From: Methylibium sp964622685 | Lineage (GTDB): Bacteria; Pseudomonadota; Gammaproteobacteria; Burkholderiales; Burkholderiaceae_C | Assembly: GCA_964622685.1 (NCBI GenBank) | Contig: CAZUUU010000002.1 | Coordinates: 1-64,000 of the forward strand | Length of the DNA: 64,000 nt | Direction: 5' to 3' | Shown: positions 33,730 to 42,493 of the stretch, piece by piece | How positions within the stretch are numbered: the first letter of the stretch is position 1 | How the letters are laid out: each line of letters opens with the position of its first letter | Notes under the pieces: generated by a model | What the model was told of the DNA's origin: nothing | Database searches by the model: none | The model's input: only the letters and a program-made list of their open reading frames with translations | Translations under genes and position numbers: made by a program

Positions 33730-34059
33730 ATGACCCGGACCATCGCTCAGATCGAGAAGCAGATCGCACGCCTGAAGAAGCAGGCCGATGCGATCAAGCA
33801 GAAGGAAGTCGGCGGCGTCGTCGCGCGCATCAAGGAAGCGATCGCGCATTACGGGCTCACCGCCGCGGACCTGGGACTCGCGAAGCGCGCCAAGGCCGCA
33901 GTGGCCACGAAGAAGAAGCCGGGCCGCCGCAAGAAGCGCGCGCTGCCGGTCAAGTTCCGCGACGCCGCCGGCAACAGCTGGAACGGCCACGGCCGCCGGC
34001 CGAAATGGTTCCTCGAGGCGCTGGCCTCGGGCAAGTCGCCGGACGACCTGCTGGTCTGA
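33730..34059 (+). CDS. H-NS family nucleoid-associated protein
   Basis: This 109-residue protein has an N-terminal coiled-coil oligomerisation region (IAQIEKQIARLKKQADAIKQ), a basic linker (KKKPGRRKKRALPVKF) and the C-terminal H-NS DNA-binding motif DAAGNSWNGHGRRPKWFLEA, the betaproteobacterial version of the minor-groove-binding loop. GGAAACGAG precedes the ATG. Such proteins silence AT-rich and horizontally acquired DNA, which is relevant given the lower-GC element further right. Confidence 0.93.
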   Translation: MTRTIAQIEKQIARLKKQADAIKQKEVGGVVARIKEAIAHYGLTAADLGLAKRAKAAVATKKKPGRRKKRALPVKFRDAAGNSWNGHGRRPKWFLEALASGKSPDDLLV

Positions 34060-34091
34060 GCGTCAGTCGAGCCGCGGGCGTCCGCGGCCTT

Positions 34092-34406
34092 TCATCCGCC
34101 GCCGCCCGGCGGCTTGCCGCCGCGGCCCGGCACGAGCCTCAGGCGTCGCTGCGCATCGAGGCCGGGCGTGGCGCGCATGTCGGTGTCGACCTGGCCCGCA
34201 TCGAGGTCGCGCTGGGCCTGGCGGATCACCGCGTCGGGCTTCTCGGCCACCGCGCCGGCGAACTGGTCGCGCTCGTGCGGCAACGCCAGACTCTCGTCGG
34301 TCGACGAGGGCGGCTTCGATCCCGGCGCGCGGGGTGACTTGCCGACCACGGCGAGACCGGCGCGTCGCTTGACGGCCTGCGGGGGCGGAGCAGGAGAGCG
34401 GGGCAT
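34092..34406 (-). CDS. Small Pro-rich hypothetical protein
   Basis: This 104-residue hydrophilic protein is probably disordered: PAPPPQAVKRRAGLAVVGKS, then LALPHERDQFAGAVAEKPDA and a C-terminus rich in Pro and Gly. The HERDQ and QAQRDLDAGQVDTDMRATP parts look conserved, not random. No signal peptide or known domain. It follows the frameshifted L,D-transpeptidase gene on the same strand. Confidence 0.6.
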   Translation of the reverse strand: MPRSPAPPPQAVKRRAGLAVVGKSPRAPGSKPPSSTDESLALPHERDQFAGAVAEKPDAVIRQAQRDLDAGQVDTDMRATPGLDAQRRLRLVPGRGGKPPGGGG

Positions 34407-34421
34407 GGCGTTTCCTGGGAG

Positions 34422-34992
34422 TCAGTGCCGCGTCGAGGCGACGTCGTAGGAGCCGAAGACCTGGCGCAGCGGCCTGGTCTCGGGCAGAACGTAGACAACG
34501 GCGCGCTGCGCGGCGAAGGTCGGCTGGATGTGCGCGTCGTAGAACGCCGCCGGCACGTTGATGCAACCGTACGAGATGCGGTTGTCGTCGATCGTCGCGC
34601 TGGCGAGTCGCTCGGCGCGTCGTTCCGCCGCGTGGGTGGTGCGGACCCGGTGCATCGACACGGCGGCGCCGTAGTCGATCCAGATCACGTCCTCGCCCAG
34701 TGCGTTGCGCCCCGGCTCGGCGACGAAGCGACCGGCCGGCGTGGTGCGCTCGTGCGGGCGCACCTGATCGACGGGGCGCGTGCCGATGCCGGGCACCGAT
34801 TCGTCGCCGCGCGCCGACCCCAGCAGCACCGGACTGCTGGCGCGTGCTCGCGGACTCGGCCGGCGTCGCGCGATGGGCGGCACTCGCGCCCGGCGGCCCG
34901 ACCGGCGGAAGCACGAGGCCGAGGATCGCCGCGCCGGCAAGCGCGCCGCGCCGCAGGTCCGACAACGCGAACCGGTCGCTCGTCGTGGCCAC
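34422..34992 (-). pseudogene. L,D-transpeptidase-like gene, frameshifted
   Basis: The C-terminal part is in one frame and contains a YkuD-like active-site motif with the catalytic Cys (NRISYGCINVPAAFYDAH) and a conserved body (ERTTPAGRFVAEPGRNALGE; VLPETRPLRQVFGSYDV). The matching N-terminus, with an export signal (RRGALAGAAILGLVLPPVG), is in a different frame and probably starts at GTG 34992. The frames must be joined by a one-base change near 34820-34850, close to CAGCAGTCCGG. It could be a true inactivating mutation or a sequencing error. The intact enzyme would crosslink peptidoglycan or anchor proteins in the periplasm. Confidence 0.65.
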
Positions 34993-35023
34993 GGCGTCAG
35001 GGTTCCGTGCCGGCGCGGGTGCT

Positions 35024-35320
35024 TCAGTTGCGATCGGCGATCGGCGCACGCTCGTCGGCGTTCGTCATGCCTCTGTCGACCGAGGGAGCGGCGGTGGTGC
35101 CGCTCGTCGTGCCGCTGTTGCCCGTCGTGTCGGTCGCGCCCGGGGTCCCGCTCGTGCCGGAGTTCGTGGCGTCGGGCTGCGCCGGGTGGGTCGGCATGGT
35201 CTCGGTCGTCTGGCCCGGCATGGTGTGCGGTGCGGTGGTCGTCTGCGCGTAGGCGAAGGTGATGCTGCCGACGACCGACAGCGCGGTCACGGTGGTGACG
35301 AGGAACTTGGAGGTGTCCAT
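35024..35320 (-). CDS. Small secreted Thr/Ser/Gly-rich protein
   Basis: This 98-residue protein has a signal peptide (MDTSKFLVTTVTALSVVGSI then TFAYA) and a low-complexity mature part rich in T, S, G, P and D, ending DERAPIADRN. AGGAG lies eight bases before the ATG. It is likely periplasmic or surface-exposed and disordered. It directly precedes the L,D-transpeptidase-like gene; functional linkage is only suggested by adjacency. Confidence 0.7.
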   Translation of the reverse strand: MDTSKFLVTTVTALSVVGSITFAYAQTTTAPHTMPGQTTETMPTHPAQPDATNSGTSGTPGATDTTGNSGTTSGTTAAPSVDRGMTNADERAPIADRN

Positions 35321-35475
35321 GGCGGTGGCTCCTGCAGGGATGAGGGGATGGACATGGCACCGATCGAGCGGTGCCGAGCCCACCGTAGGAGCATCGACGG
35401 GCGACGTCTGTGCGTCGGCACACAGTGCCCGCATCGACGAACTCCCGCCGACGCAGCGCCGCTGCCGGCCCGCCG

Positions 35476-36210
35476 CTACTTCTGCGCGTAGAAGGTGCGC
35501 GGGAAGAACACCAGTTCGCCGGGACGCTGCACGCGGTACAGCTGCGCCGGCCTGAAGTTGCCGGTGCGCATGCGCTCGACCGGCTCGAGCCAGTCCACCG
35601 ACAGCATGCGGGTGCGAAACGCGCTCTTCTCGAGCGGGCGGCCCAGCACCGTCTCGTAGCAACGCTGCAGGTCCGTGAGCGTGAACTCGCGCGGCAGCAG
35701 GTAGGCCGGCAGCGAGGTGTATTCGACCTTGGCGCGCAGGCGCTCGAGCGCCTGCTGGACGATGCGGCGATGGTCGAAGGCCAGCGCGGGCCAGCGCTTC
35801 TCGCCGTCGACCGGCCACCACTGGGCGCGCTCGGCATTGCCGCCGGCCTGCAGCTCGACCTCGTCCGACGGCATCAGCGTGAAGTAGACGTGCGTCGCCG
35901 ACCAGCCGCGCGGGTCGCGCGTCGCGTCGCCCCAGCTGCCCAGCTGTTCCAGGTAGGGCGGCACCACCGCCGTCTTATCGCGCAGCTTGCGCTGCGCACA
36001 GGCCTCGAGCGATGCATCGCGCGCGACATCGACGAAGCCGCCCGGCAGCGCCCAGCGGCCGGGCTGGGGCTCGTCGCCGCCTTCCGGTCGCCGGACCAGC
36101 AGCAGGTGCAACTGCTCGTCGCGCACGGTGAAGACCACCACGTCGACGCTGCACAGCGGCCGTTCGATCGCGGCGGCAGTGCGGGCGGGCGCTTCAGGCG
36201 GGCGTGGCAT
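35476..36210 (-). CDS. nrtR: NrtR-like NUDIX transcriptional regulator
   Basis: This 244-residue protein has a NUDIX domain (about residues 20-150) and a C-terminal winged helix (about 160-240: TLTDLQRCYETVLGRPLEKS). The NUDIX box at GGFVDVARDASLEACAQRKL is degenerate: the E-x-x-E-E metal ligands are missing (Q-R-K-L-R-D-K), as expected of NrtR regulators that sense ADP-ribose-type ligands without hydrolysing them. It is divergent from an SPFH gene and an NAD-kinase-like gene across a promoter with a dyad. This fits NrtR control of NAD metabolism. Confidence 0.85.
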   Translation of the reverse strand: MPRPPEAPARTAAAIERPLCSVDVVVFTVRDEQLHLLLVRRPEGGDEPQPGRWALPGGFVDVARDASLEACAQRKLRDKTAVVPPYLEQLGSWGDATRDPRGWSATHVYFTLMPSDEVELQAGGNAERAQWWPVDGEKRWPALAFDHRRIVQQALERLRAKVEYTSLPAYLLPREFTLTDLQRCYETVLGRPLEKSAFRTRMLSVDWLEPVERMRTGNFRPAQLYRVQRPGELVFFPRTFYAQK

Positions 36211-36227
36211 GGATCACGGGTGGGGAC

Positions 36228-36285
36228 TTGACAAGCCCGATCTTAGTTCTATTATCCAACTTACATAGTGGCCTGATCCCACTAT
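36228..36285 (+). promoter_or_regulatory. Sigma-70 promoter with operator dyad, probable NrtR site
   Basis: TTGACA (36228-36233), 16 bases, TATTAT (36250-36255) is a near-consensus promoter. The predicted start at about 36262 is followed at once by ATAGTGG-CCTGATC-CCACTAT (36265-36285), perfect seven-base arms. A repressor there would block promoter clearance of the SPFH gene. The divergent nrtR gene lies 18 bases upstream of the -35 box. Confidence 0.8.
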
Positions 36286-36305
36286 TAATGCGAAAGGAGC
36301 TCCCC

Positions 36306-37355
36306 ATGCTCGGCATCCAGTACATCAAGACCCCGCCCACCACCTACCTGATGCAGTTCCGCGGCGGGCGGCTGGTGCGCGAAGGCGCCGGCCTCTCCCT
36401 CTTCGTCTACGCGCCCGCCAGCACCCTGGTCGCGGTGCCGGTGGCGAGCCGCCGCGACGACTTCATCGAGCCCTACACCACCGCCGACTTCCAGACGCTG
36501 ACGGTGCAGGGCCAGATCACCTGGCGCATCCGCGAGCCGCGCAAGACGGCGGCGATGCTCGACTACTCGCTGGCGCCCGGCGGCAAGGCCTACGTCTCCG
36601 ACGGCCCCGAGAAGCTGCCCGAGCGCGTGCTGAGCCTGCTGCGGGTGCTGGTCCAGCAGGGCATGAAGCGCCGCCCGCTGAAGACTGCGCTGCAGGCCGG
36701 CGACGAACTGGGCGCCGAAGCACTGCGCGCGCTGGCGGTGCACCCCGAGATCGCCGCGCTGGGCCTCGAGGTGCTGGGCCTGGCCGTCGAGGCGGTGCGC
36801 CCGACGCCGGAAACGGCGCGCGCCCTGGAGGCCGAGGCGCGCGAGTCCATCCTCAAGTCCGCCGACGAGGCCATCTTCCTGCGCCGCAACGCCGCGGTCG
36901 AGAACGAGCGCCAGATCCGCGAGAGCGAGCTCGAGACCGAGATCGCGGTCGAGCGCAAGAAGCGCACGATCCGCGAGACCGAGGTCGAGACCGAGGCCAG
37001 CATCCAGGACAAGCGCGCGCAGCTGGCCCGGGCCGACATGCGCTCGAGCATCGAGCTCGAAGACGAACGCCGGCAGCTCGTCACCAGCCAGGCCGCCAAC
37101 ACGCGCGCGCTGGCCGAGGCCGAGGCGCACCGCGTCGGCGCGCTGATGGAGGCGCTGGAGAAGGCCGACCCCAAGGTGATCCAGGCCTTCGCCTCGGTGG
37201 GCATGGAGCCGGGCCAGCTGATCGCGCAGGCCTTCGGCGGCCTGGCCGAGCGGGCCGACAAGATCGGCGAGCTCAACATCTCGCCGGACCTGCTGCGCTC
37301 GCTGATGGGTAGTGCGGGAGGCGCGCCGGCCCGCGGCGCCGCGGGCAAAGCCTGA
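36306..37355 (+). CDS. SPFH/band-7 domain protein
   Basis: This 349-residue protein has an SPFH core at about residues 10-190 (LVAVPVASRRDDFIEPYTTA; TVQGQITWRIREPRKTAAML) and a long charged coiled-coil at about 195-290 (ENERQIRESELETEIAVERK). There is no N-terminal membrane helix or signal, unusual for stomatin-like members, so it may be cytoplasmic or peripheral. AAAGGAG is five bases before the ATG. It is followed 27 bases later by the NAD-kinase-like gene, with which it shares the predicted NrtR-controlled promoter. Confidence 0.85.
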   Translation: MLGIQYIKTPPTTYLMQFRGGRLVREGAGLSLFVYAPASTLVAVPVASRRDDFIEPYTTADFQTLTVQGQITWRIREPRKTAAMLDYSLAPGGKAYVSDGPEKLPERVLSLLRVLVQQGMKRRPLKTALQAGDELGAEALRALAVHPEIAALGLEVLGLAVEAVRPTPETARALEAEARESILKSADEAIFLRRNAAVENERQIRESELETEIAVERKKRTIRETEVETEASIQDKRAQLARADMRSSIELEDERRQLVTSQAANTRALAEAEAHRVGALMEALEKADPKVIQAFASVGMEPGQLIAQAFGGLAERADKIGELNISPDLLRSLMGSAGGAPARGAAGKA

Positions 37356-37382
37356 TCGGACGCAGAGCGAACGGAGACCCTC

Positions 37383-38315
37383 ATGGCCGCCCTGGAACGC
37401 AAGGTGGTGCTGGTCACGCGGCGCACGCGGCTGGAGGAACTGCTGCTGCGCTTCGTGACCCTGGAGCAGGCGCGCTTCTACGTCGAGCGCCTGGGCGCGG
37501 ACTTCCACGACTACGAGACCGAGCACGCGAGCTACCGCGCCGCGGTCGCGTCGGTGAAGGCGCGGCTCGAACGCCACGGCCGCTACCAGCTCGTGGACCG
37601 CGGCCTGCTGCCGAACTTCCTGTTCGGCCCGGACGACCTGGTGATGGCGCTGGGCCAGGACGGCCTGGTCGCCAACACCCTGAAGTACCTGGACGGCCAG
37701 CCCCTCATCGGCGTGAACCCCGACCCGAAGCGCTACGACGGCCTGCTGCTGCCCTTCGGCGTGGCCGACGTCGACCCGCTGCTGCCCGAGGCGCTGGCGA
37801 ACCGGCGGCCGCTGAATGCGGTGACGATGGCGGTGGCCTCGCTGCAGGACGGCCAGCGGCTGTTCGCGGTCAACGACCTCTTCATCGGCCCGCGCAGCCA
37901 CACCTCGGCGCGCTACGAACTGCAGCACGAGGACCGCCACGCGGTGCAGTCGTCGAGCGGCATCATCGTGTCGACGGGGCTCGGCTCCACGGGCTGGATG
38001 CGTTCGGTGCTGGCCGGCGCGATGGCGATCGCCGGGGGCCTGCGCGGCGCGCCGCCGCCGCCCGAGCGGGGACCCATGCCCTGGGACAGCGAGCGCCTGC
38101 TGTTCGCGGTGCGCGAGCCCTTCCCCAGCCGCACGACCCAGGTCGATCCGGCCTGGGGCTACGTCACGCACGAGAGCCGGCTGACGCTGCGCTCGCGGAT
38201 GGCCGAGGGCGGCGTGATCTTCAGCGACGGCATCGAGGCCGACTACCTGGCCTTCAACGCGGGAACGAAGGCCGAGATCGCGGTGGCCGATCGCCAGGGC
38301 CGGCTGGTCGCCTGA
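37383..38315 (+). CDS. NAD-kinase-like protein
   Basis: This 310-residue protein resembles the ATP-NAD kinase superfamily. VMALGQDGLVANTLKYLDGQ stands at the place of the GGDGT nucleotide loop, PLIGVNPDPKRYDG follows as in NAD kinases, and IIVSTGLGSTGWMRS matches the conserved TGSTAY-type segment. The first Gly-Gly is Gly-Gln here. It probably phosphorylates NAD or a related metabolite; some relatives are labelled sugar kinases, so the substrate is not certain. The upstream SPFH gene and the NrtR-like regulator support a role in pyridine-nucleotide metabolism. Confidence 0.8.
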   Translation: MAALERKVVLVTRRTRLEELLLRFVTLEQARFYVERLGADFHDYETEHASYRAAVASVKARLERHGRYQLVDRGLLPNFLFGPDDLVMALGQDGLVANTLKYLDGQPLIGVNPDPKRYDGLLLPFGVADVDPLLPEALANRRPLNAVTMAVASLQDGQRLFAVNDLFIGPRSHTSARYELQHEDRHAVQSSSGIIVSTGLGSTGWMRSVLAGAMAIAGGLRGAPPPPERGPMPWDSERLLFAVREPFPSRTTQVDPAWGYVTHESRLTLRSRMAEGGVIFSDGIEADYLAFNAGTKAEIAVADRQGRLVA

Positions 38316-38382
38316 GGCGGGGCGGCGACGGCGGACCGTGGGTACATTGGCATCCCGCCACGACGCACCGACGACCCGCCCC

Positions 38383-39309
38383 ATGGCTGCCTCCGGCACC
38401 GGCCCCTGCCCAATCGCGCCCGCGCCTCCGCGCGAACGGCTGTTCCTCCGCTTGCGCGAGGACGCGACCCAGGGCCCCGAGTCCGAGCTGCCGGCCGGCA
38501 CGCTGCGCAGCGTGCCGGTCGACGCGGCCCTGCGGCCCCATGTGGCGCACATCCTGGTCTACCGCGAGACGCTCGCCGACAGCGAGCCCGTCATCGAGCG
38601 CGTGCTGCCCGACGGTGCCCTGCGGCTGATGATCCACCTCGACGAGTCGCCGACCGGCGTGGCCGCGACGGCCTGCGTGATGGGGGCGTCGGCGGCGCCG
38701 GCCCTGGTGCCGCTGCGCGGCCGCATGCACGGCCTGTCGCTCACGCTGCAGCCCGGCGCGGCGGCGGCGCTGCTGGGCCTGCCGGCCGGCGAGCTGCCCG
38801 GCCTGCCGCTGCCCTTGCGCGAGCTGCTCGGCGACGACGCGGACCGACTCCTGGAGCAGATGGAGCGGATCGGGCACGCCGCCGCCGACGATGCGCGCGT
38901 CGCCCTGCTGCAGCGGCTGCTGCTGGCCCGGCTGTCGCGAGCCGCGTCGGCGCCCTCCCCGAGCCTGCCCCTCGCCACGCGGGCGCTGGCCCTCATCGAC
39001 GCGGCCGGCGGGCAGCGTCCGCTGCGCGAGGTGGCGGCAGCGGTCGGCGTGGGCGAGCGGCGGCTGCAGCAGGTCTTTCACGAGCAGGTCGGCCTCACGC
39101 CGCGCACCGCCGGCCGGCTGGCCCGCCTGCATCACCTGGTGCGCGCACTGCGCCGCGACCCGGCCGAGCCCTGGGCCCAGCTGGCCGCCGGCGGCGGCTA
39201 CTACGACCAGGCGCATCTGGCGAACGAGTTCCGGGCGCTGTCCGGCATGACGCCGAGCGCGTTCCGCGCGCGGCGCGCGGCTTCGGCTTCTTCCAAGACG
39301 ACGGGCTGA
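38383..39309 (+). CDS. AraC-family transcriptional regulator
   Basis: This 308-residue protein has an N-terminal domain of about 180 residues (VYRETLADSEPVIERVLPDG, DUF6597-like) and a C-terminal pair of HTH motifs (LREVAAAVGVGERRLQQVFH; YYDQAHLANEFRALSGMTPS). Neither the ATG at 38383 nor the in-frame GTG at 38338 has a good Shine-Dalgarno, so the start is uncertain. The SDR gene follows 44 bases later on the same strand and may be its target. Confidence 0.85.
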   Translation: MAASGTGPCPIAPAPPRERLFLRLREDATQGPESELPAGTLRSVPVDAALRPHVAHILVYRETLADSEPVIERVLPDGALRLMIHLDESPTGVAATACVMGASAAPALVPLRGRMHGLSLTLQPGAAAALLGLPAGELPGLPLPLRELLGDDADRLLEQMERIGHAAADDARVALLQRLLLARLSRAASAPSPSLPLATRALALIDAAGGQRPLREVAAAVGVGERRLQQVFHEQVGLTPRTAGRLARLHHLVRALRRDPAEPWAQLAAGGGYYDQAHLANEFRALSGMTPSAFRARRAASASSKTTG

Positions 39310-39353
39310 AGCAGCGTTAGCGTCTGCCTTCCCTTGATGCCGGAGGCGCCACG

Positions 39354-40262
39354 ATGCAGACGAAGGAACGACCCTCGCAAGCACTCACCGGCCGCGTGGC
39401 CGTGGTGACCGGCGCGAGCCGCGGCGCCGGCCGCGGCATCGCCGTCGAGCTGGGCGCCGCCGGCGCCACGGTGATCGTCACCGGCCGCTCGACGCGCGAG
39501 CAGCCCGCCACGGGCTACGAACGGATCCTCGCGCTGTCGTCGATGAGCACCATGCCCGGCAGCATCGACGAGACCGCCGAGGAGGTCACCCGCCAGGGCG
39601 GCCGCGGCATCGCGCTGCGCTGCGACCACGGCCGCGAGGACGAGGTGCAGGCGCTGTTCGCGCGCGTGCAGGCCGACCACGGCCGGCTCGACCTGCTGGT
39701 CAACAACGCCTGGGGCGGCCACGAGAGCTTCGACGGCGTCTTCGACGCGCCGTTCTGGGAGCATCCGCTCGCGCACTGGGACTCGATGATCGACCGCGGC
39801 GTGCGCCACCACCTGCTGGCGGCGCGCTGCGCGGCACCGGCGATGGTGAAGCAGGGCCACGGGCTGATCGTCGCGACGAGCTTCTGGGACCGCGACCGCT
39901 ACCTGCGCGGCAACCTCTACTACGACCTGGCCAAGGCGATGATCAACCGCCTGGCCTTCGGCCTGGCGCAGGAACTGCGCGCGCACCGGGTCGCCTCGGT
40001 CGCGGTCTCGCCGGGCTGGATGCGCACCGAGCTGGTCCTCGCCGGCCACCAGACCGACGAAGCGCACTGGCAGGAGCGCCCGGCGCTCGCGCGCACCGAG
40101 TCGCCACGCTACCTGGGCCGCGCCATCGCGGCGCTGGCCGCCGACCCGGCGGTGCTGAGCCGGACCGGCCGCGTGATGCGCGTCGCCGACCTCGCGCGCG
40201 AGTACGGCTTCACCGACGTCGACGGCCGGCAGGTGGCGGCGTTCGAGCTGGACGAGGACTGA
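39354..40262 (+). CDS. Short-chain dehydrogenase/reductase
   Basis: This 302-residue protein has the SDR cofactor motif VVTGASRGAGRGIAVELGAA, NNAWGG in place of NNAG, and the catalytic Tyr-Lys as YYDLAKAMINRLAFGLA, giving the Y-x-x-x-K pair. The catalytic Ser falls at VATSFWDRDRY. It is longer than the classical 250 residues. The substrate is unknown. Probably expressed with or controlled by the adjacent AraC regulator. Confidence 0.88.
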   Translation: MQTKERPSQALTGRVAVVTGASRGAGRGIAVELGAAGATVIVTGRSTREQPATGYERILALSSMSTMPGSIDETAEEVTRQGGRGIALRCDHGREDEVQALFARVQADHGRLDLLVNNAWGGHESFDGVFDAPFWEHPLAHWDSMIDRGVRHHLLAARCAAPAMVKQGHGLIVATSFWDRDRYLRGNLYYDLAKAMINRLAFGLAQELRAHRVASVAVSPGWMRTELVLAGHQTDEAHWQERPALARTESPRYLGRAIAALAADPAVLSRTGRVMRVADLAREYGFTDVDGRQVAAFELDED

Positions 40263-40291
40263 GCGGCGACCACGCCGTTCCCGCCGGTCCT

Positions 40292-41356
40292 TCAGACCGG
40301 CGCGAAGCGCCAGCGCAGCCGCAGCTCGTTCTGGCCGCCGCTCACCGGCACGCGGACCTTGTCCTCACCGGCCGCACGGAGGTTCTGCAAGCGCTGCTGC
40401 AGCCAGTCGGTCGCCTCGCGCCATTGCAGGCTGACCGGCCCGTCGTGGCGTTGCGGCGCGCGGCCCTTCTCGCTGCGCACGCTCAGGCCCGGCACTTCGG
40501 GCGCCACCATCGCGGTGTGCGCCCAGAGACGGCCGTTGCGCGTGTCGAGCACGGCCTGCACCAGCGGGCATCTCATCTCGTCGCGCTGGCGCGCGTCGGC
40601 CTGCACGGTCTCGGTGAAGGGCACGCTGCCCTGCACGTCCTGGAACGAACCCTCGGTGCGCCCATCGATCTTGATGGCGATGTCGAGCTGGCAGGCGGTG
40701 CGGCCGATGAAGTGCAGGTAGGGCGTCTCGACCTCCTCGTCGCGATCGCTGTCGTCGGGCGCCCCGCCGCCGGCCTGGCGCCGCGCATTGGCGATGCAGG
40801 CCTCGCGCGCGGTGCCGGCCGGCTGGCTGCGCTCGCAGCCCTGCACCGCGCTGCCATAGGCCTGCAGCCGGCCCTGCATGGCACGATCGCCGCCGGCGGT
40901 CTGCGCCGCACTCAGGGCCATGGCCTCGCGCATCAGGCAGTCGCGGTCGTTGCCGCAGCGCGCCTGGATCTGCTGCGCCCGCGCCTGCAGGGCCTGCATG
41001 TCCGGCGCTGCGCGCACGCCGGCGCGGTCCAGGCCCGCCTGGACGCGCTGCTGCGCGCGCTGGGCCCGCTCGAGCTGGCGCTGCCCGTCCTGCGGATCGA
41101 GCGGGTTGTTCGGCATCGGCGTGCCGTCGGTGTGCAGCACGACGCTCAAGGTGAACTGCTGCGCCAGGCGCTCGCGGCCGCGGTCGGCGCCGTGCTGCAG
41201 GGCGCCCTCGCGCAGGCCGTCGATCGTGAGCGTGAGCCGGCGCGCGGCGGGAGACGCCGCGTCGGCCGGCGCGCCGGCCGCGCCGAGGGCGGCCGCGAAC
41301 AGCGTGGCGATCAGGGCGGGGCGCAGGCGGCCTGCGTGGGTCGGGAAAGTCGACAT
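40292..41356 (-). CDS. Secreted protein of unknown function
   Basis: This 354-residue protein has a signal peptide at about residues 1-33 (ALIATLFAAALGAAGAPADA). The mature part is Gln/Arg-rich and helical in the middle (QLERAQRAQQRVQAGLDRAG) and beta-rich at the end (LRLRWRFAPV). It contains several Cys residues (RCGNDRDCLMRE) that could form disulfides. No family recognised. It is divergent from the secreted protein gene at 41495 with a 138-base promoter region between. Confidence 0.7.
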   Translation of the reverse strand: MSTFPTHAGRLRPALIATLFAAALGAAGAPADAASPAARRLTLTIDGLREGALQHGADRGRERLAQQFTLSVVLHTDGTPMPNNPLDPQDGQRQLERAQRAQQRVQAGLDRAGVRAAPDMQALQARAQQIQARCGNDRDCLMREAMALSAAQTAGGDRAMQGRLQAYGSAVQGCERSQPAGTAREACIANARRQAGGGAPDDSDRDEEVETPYLHFIGRTACQLDIAIKIDGRTEGSFQDVQGSVPFTETVQADARQRDEMRCPLVQAVLDTRNGRLWAHTAMVAPEVPGLSVRSEKGRAPQRHDGPVSLQWREATDWLQQRLQNLRAAGEDKVRVPVSGGQNELRLRWRFAPV

Positions 41357-41494
41357 GAGCACTGGGGTCGGGTTGGGAGGGAGCGCATCGTGCCGGATCG
41401 GGTGCGCCGGGTCATGACCCGGAAGAGCCATCGCGACGAACGCCAGGCTCCACCGGGCCACCGGACCGCCGATACTGGCGTCGGAGGACGCGAC

Positions 41495-42493
41495 ATGAAC
41501 GGTCAGCAGCGCACCGTCCCGATGGCCCTGCGCAGACTCGTCCGCTCGCCCGGTGCGGCCTGCACGCTCGGGCTGGTGCTGGTCGGCCTGATGGCGAGCA
41601 GCGGCGCAGCGCGAGCCGAGTCGATCGAGTTCTGCGGCGGCCTCTACCGCTACATCGACCTCGAGTTCATGCGGCCGCGGGCCTCCCAGGGTTGCCTGGG
41701 TGTGCGCTGGCCTCGGGCCGACGAGGCCCTGGGCTGGACGTGGTCGGAGACGCCGCCTGACGCCAACGTCGAATGGATCGTCGAGCACGCGACCATCTGC
41801 CAGGGGCTCGGCCCGTCGACCGATCGGGTCGTCTCGCGCGGCCGCAAGGTACCGCGCTACCGCGTCACCGGCAAGCCGTACGAGTTCGGCAACTATGTGA
41901 CCGACGTCGGCACCGCGCGAACGGAGGCTTGTCAGTCGGTCGAGTACACGCCGCCGCCGACGGCCCGGCGGCCGAGCGCGGAGGCCATCGACCAGCACGC
42001 GCCTCTGGTCTTCGGGCCGGTGCGGGAAGGTCCGGTCGAGATGGTGCCGCGCGGCGCGATCGTCAAGGTGGCGCGCAAGAACATGCATCTCTACGGCGTG
42101 GTCGAGGAGCCGCGGCAGCGCGAGGCGGTCCGGCAGCTGCTCGCGAACCGCCATGCACGCTGCCAGGAAGTGGACCTGGGCGGCTACCAATGCCTGATGG
42201 ACGGCGAAGACCTGTCGCTGCTGCTGGCCTCGCGCGGCCTGGTCCGACCCCACAGCTCCGCCACCTTGCGCATCCGACGAGCGGCCGAGAGCGCCAGCGC
42301 CGCGCCGCCGGCCACCCCGCCCGTGGTGGCCCGACCCGGCACGCCTGCGACCGCACTGCAGCGACGCTGCCGCCAGCTGGCCGACACCGTCGAGCGCGAC
42401 CGTCGTCTGGCCCAGCGCCATGCACGCTACGAGCAGCGTGTCGCCGATGCCGAAGCAGCCTACCGCGAGACCTGCGGTCGTGAAGCGCCATGA
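41495..42493 (+). CDS. Secreted protein with a possible nuclease-like core
   Basis: This 332-residue protein has a signal peptide (AACTLGLVLVGLMASSGAAR). Cys-containing mature segments include EFCGGLYRYIDLEFM and TEACQSVEYTPPP. A middle segment (MDGEDLSLLLASRGLVRPHS) faintly recalls the end of micrococcal-nuclease-like folds, but catalytic residues are not clear, so I do not assign activity. A C-terminal coiled-coil follows. GGAGG is seven bases before the ATG. It overlaps the next gene by four bases. Confidence 0.7.
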   Translation: MNGQQRTVPMALRRLVRSPGAACTLGLVLVGLMASSGAARAESIEFCGGLYRYIDLEFMRPRASQGCLGVRWPRADEALGWTWSETPPDANVEWIVEHATICQGLGPSTDRVVSRGRKVPRYRVTGKPYEFGNYVTDVGTARTEACQSVEYTPPPTARRPSAEAIDQHAPLVFGPVREGPVEMVPRGAIVKVARKNMHLYGVVEEPRQREAVRQLLANRHARCQEVDLGGYQCLMDGEDLSLLLASRGLVRPHSSATLRIRRAAESASAAPPATPPVVARPGTPATALQRRCRQLADTVERDRRLAQRHARYEQRVADAEAAYRETCGREAP

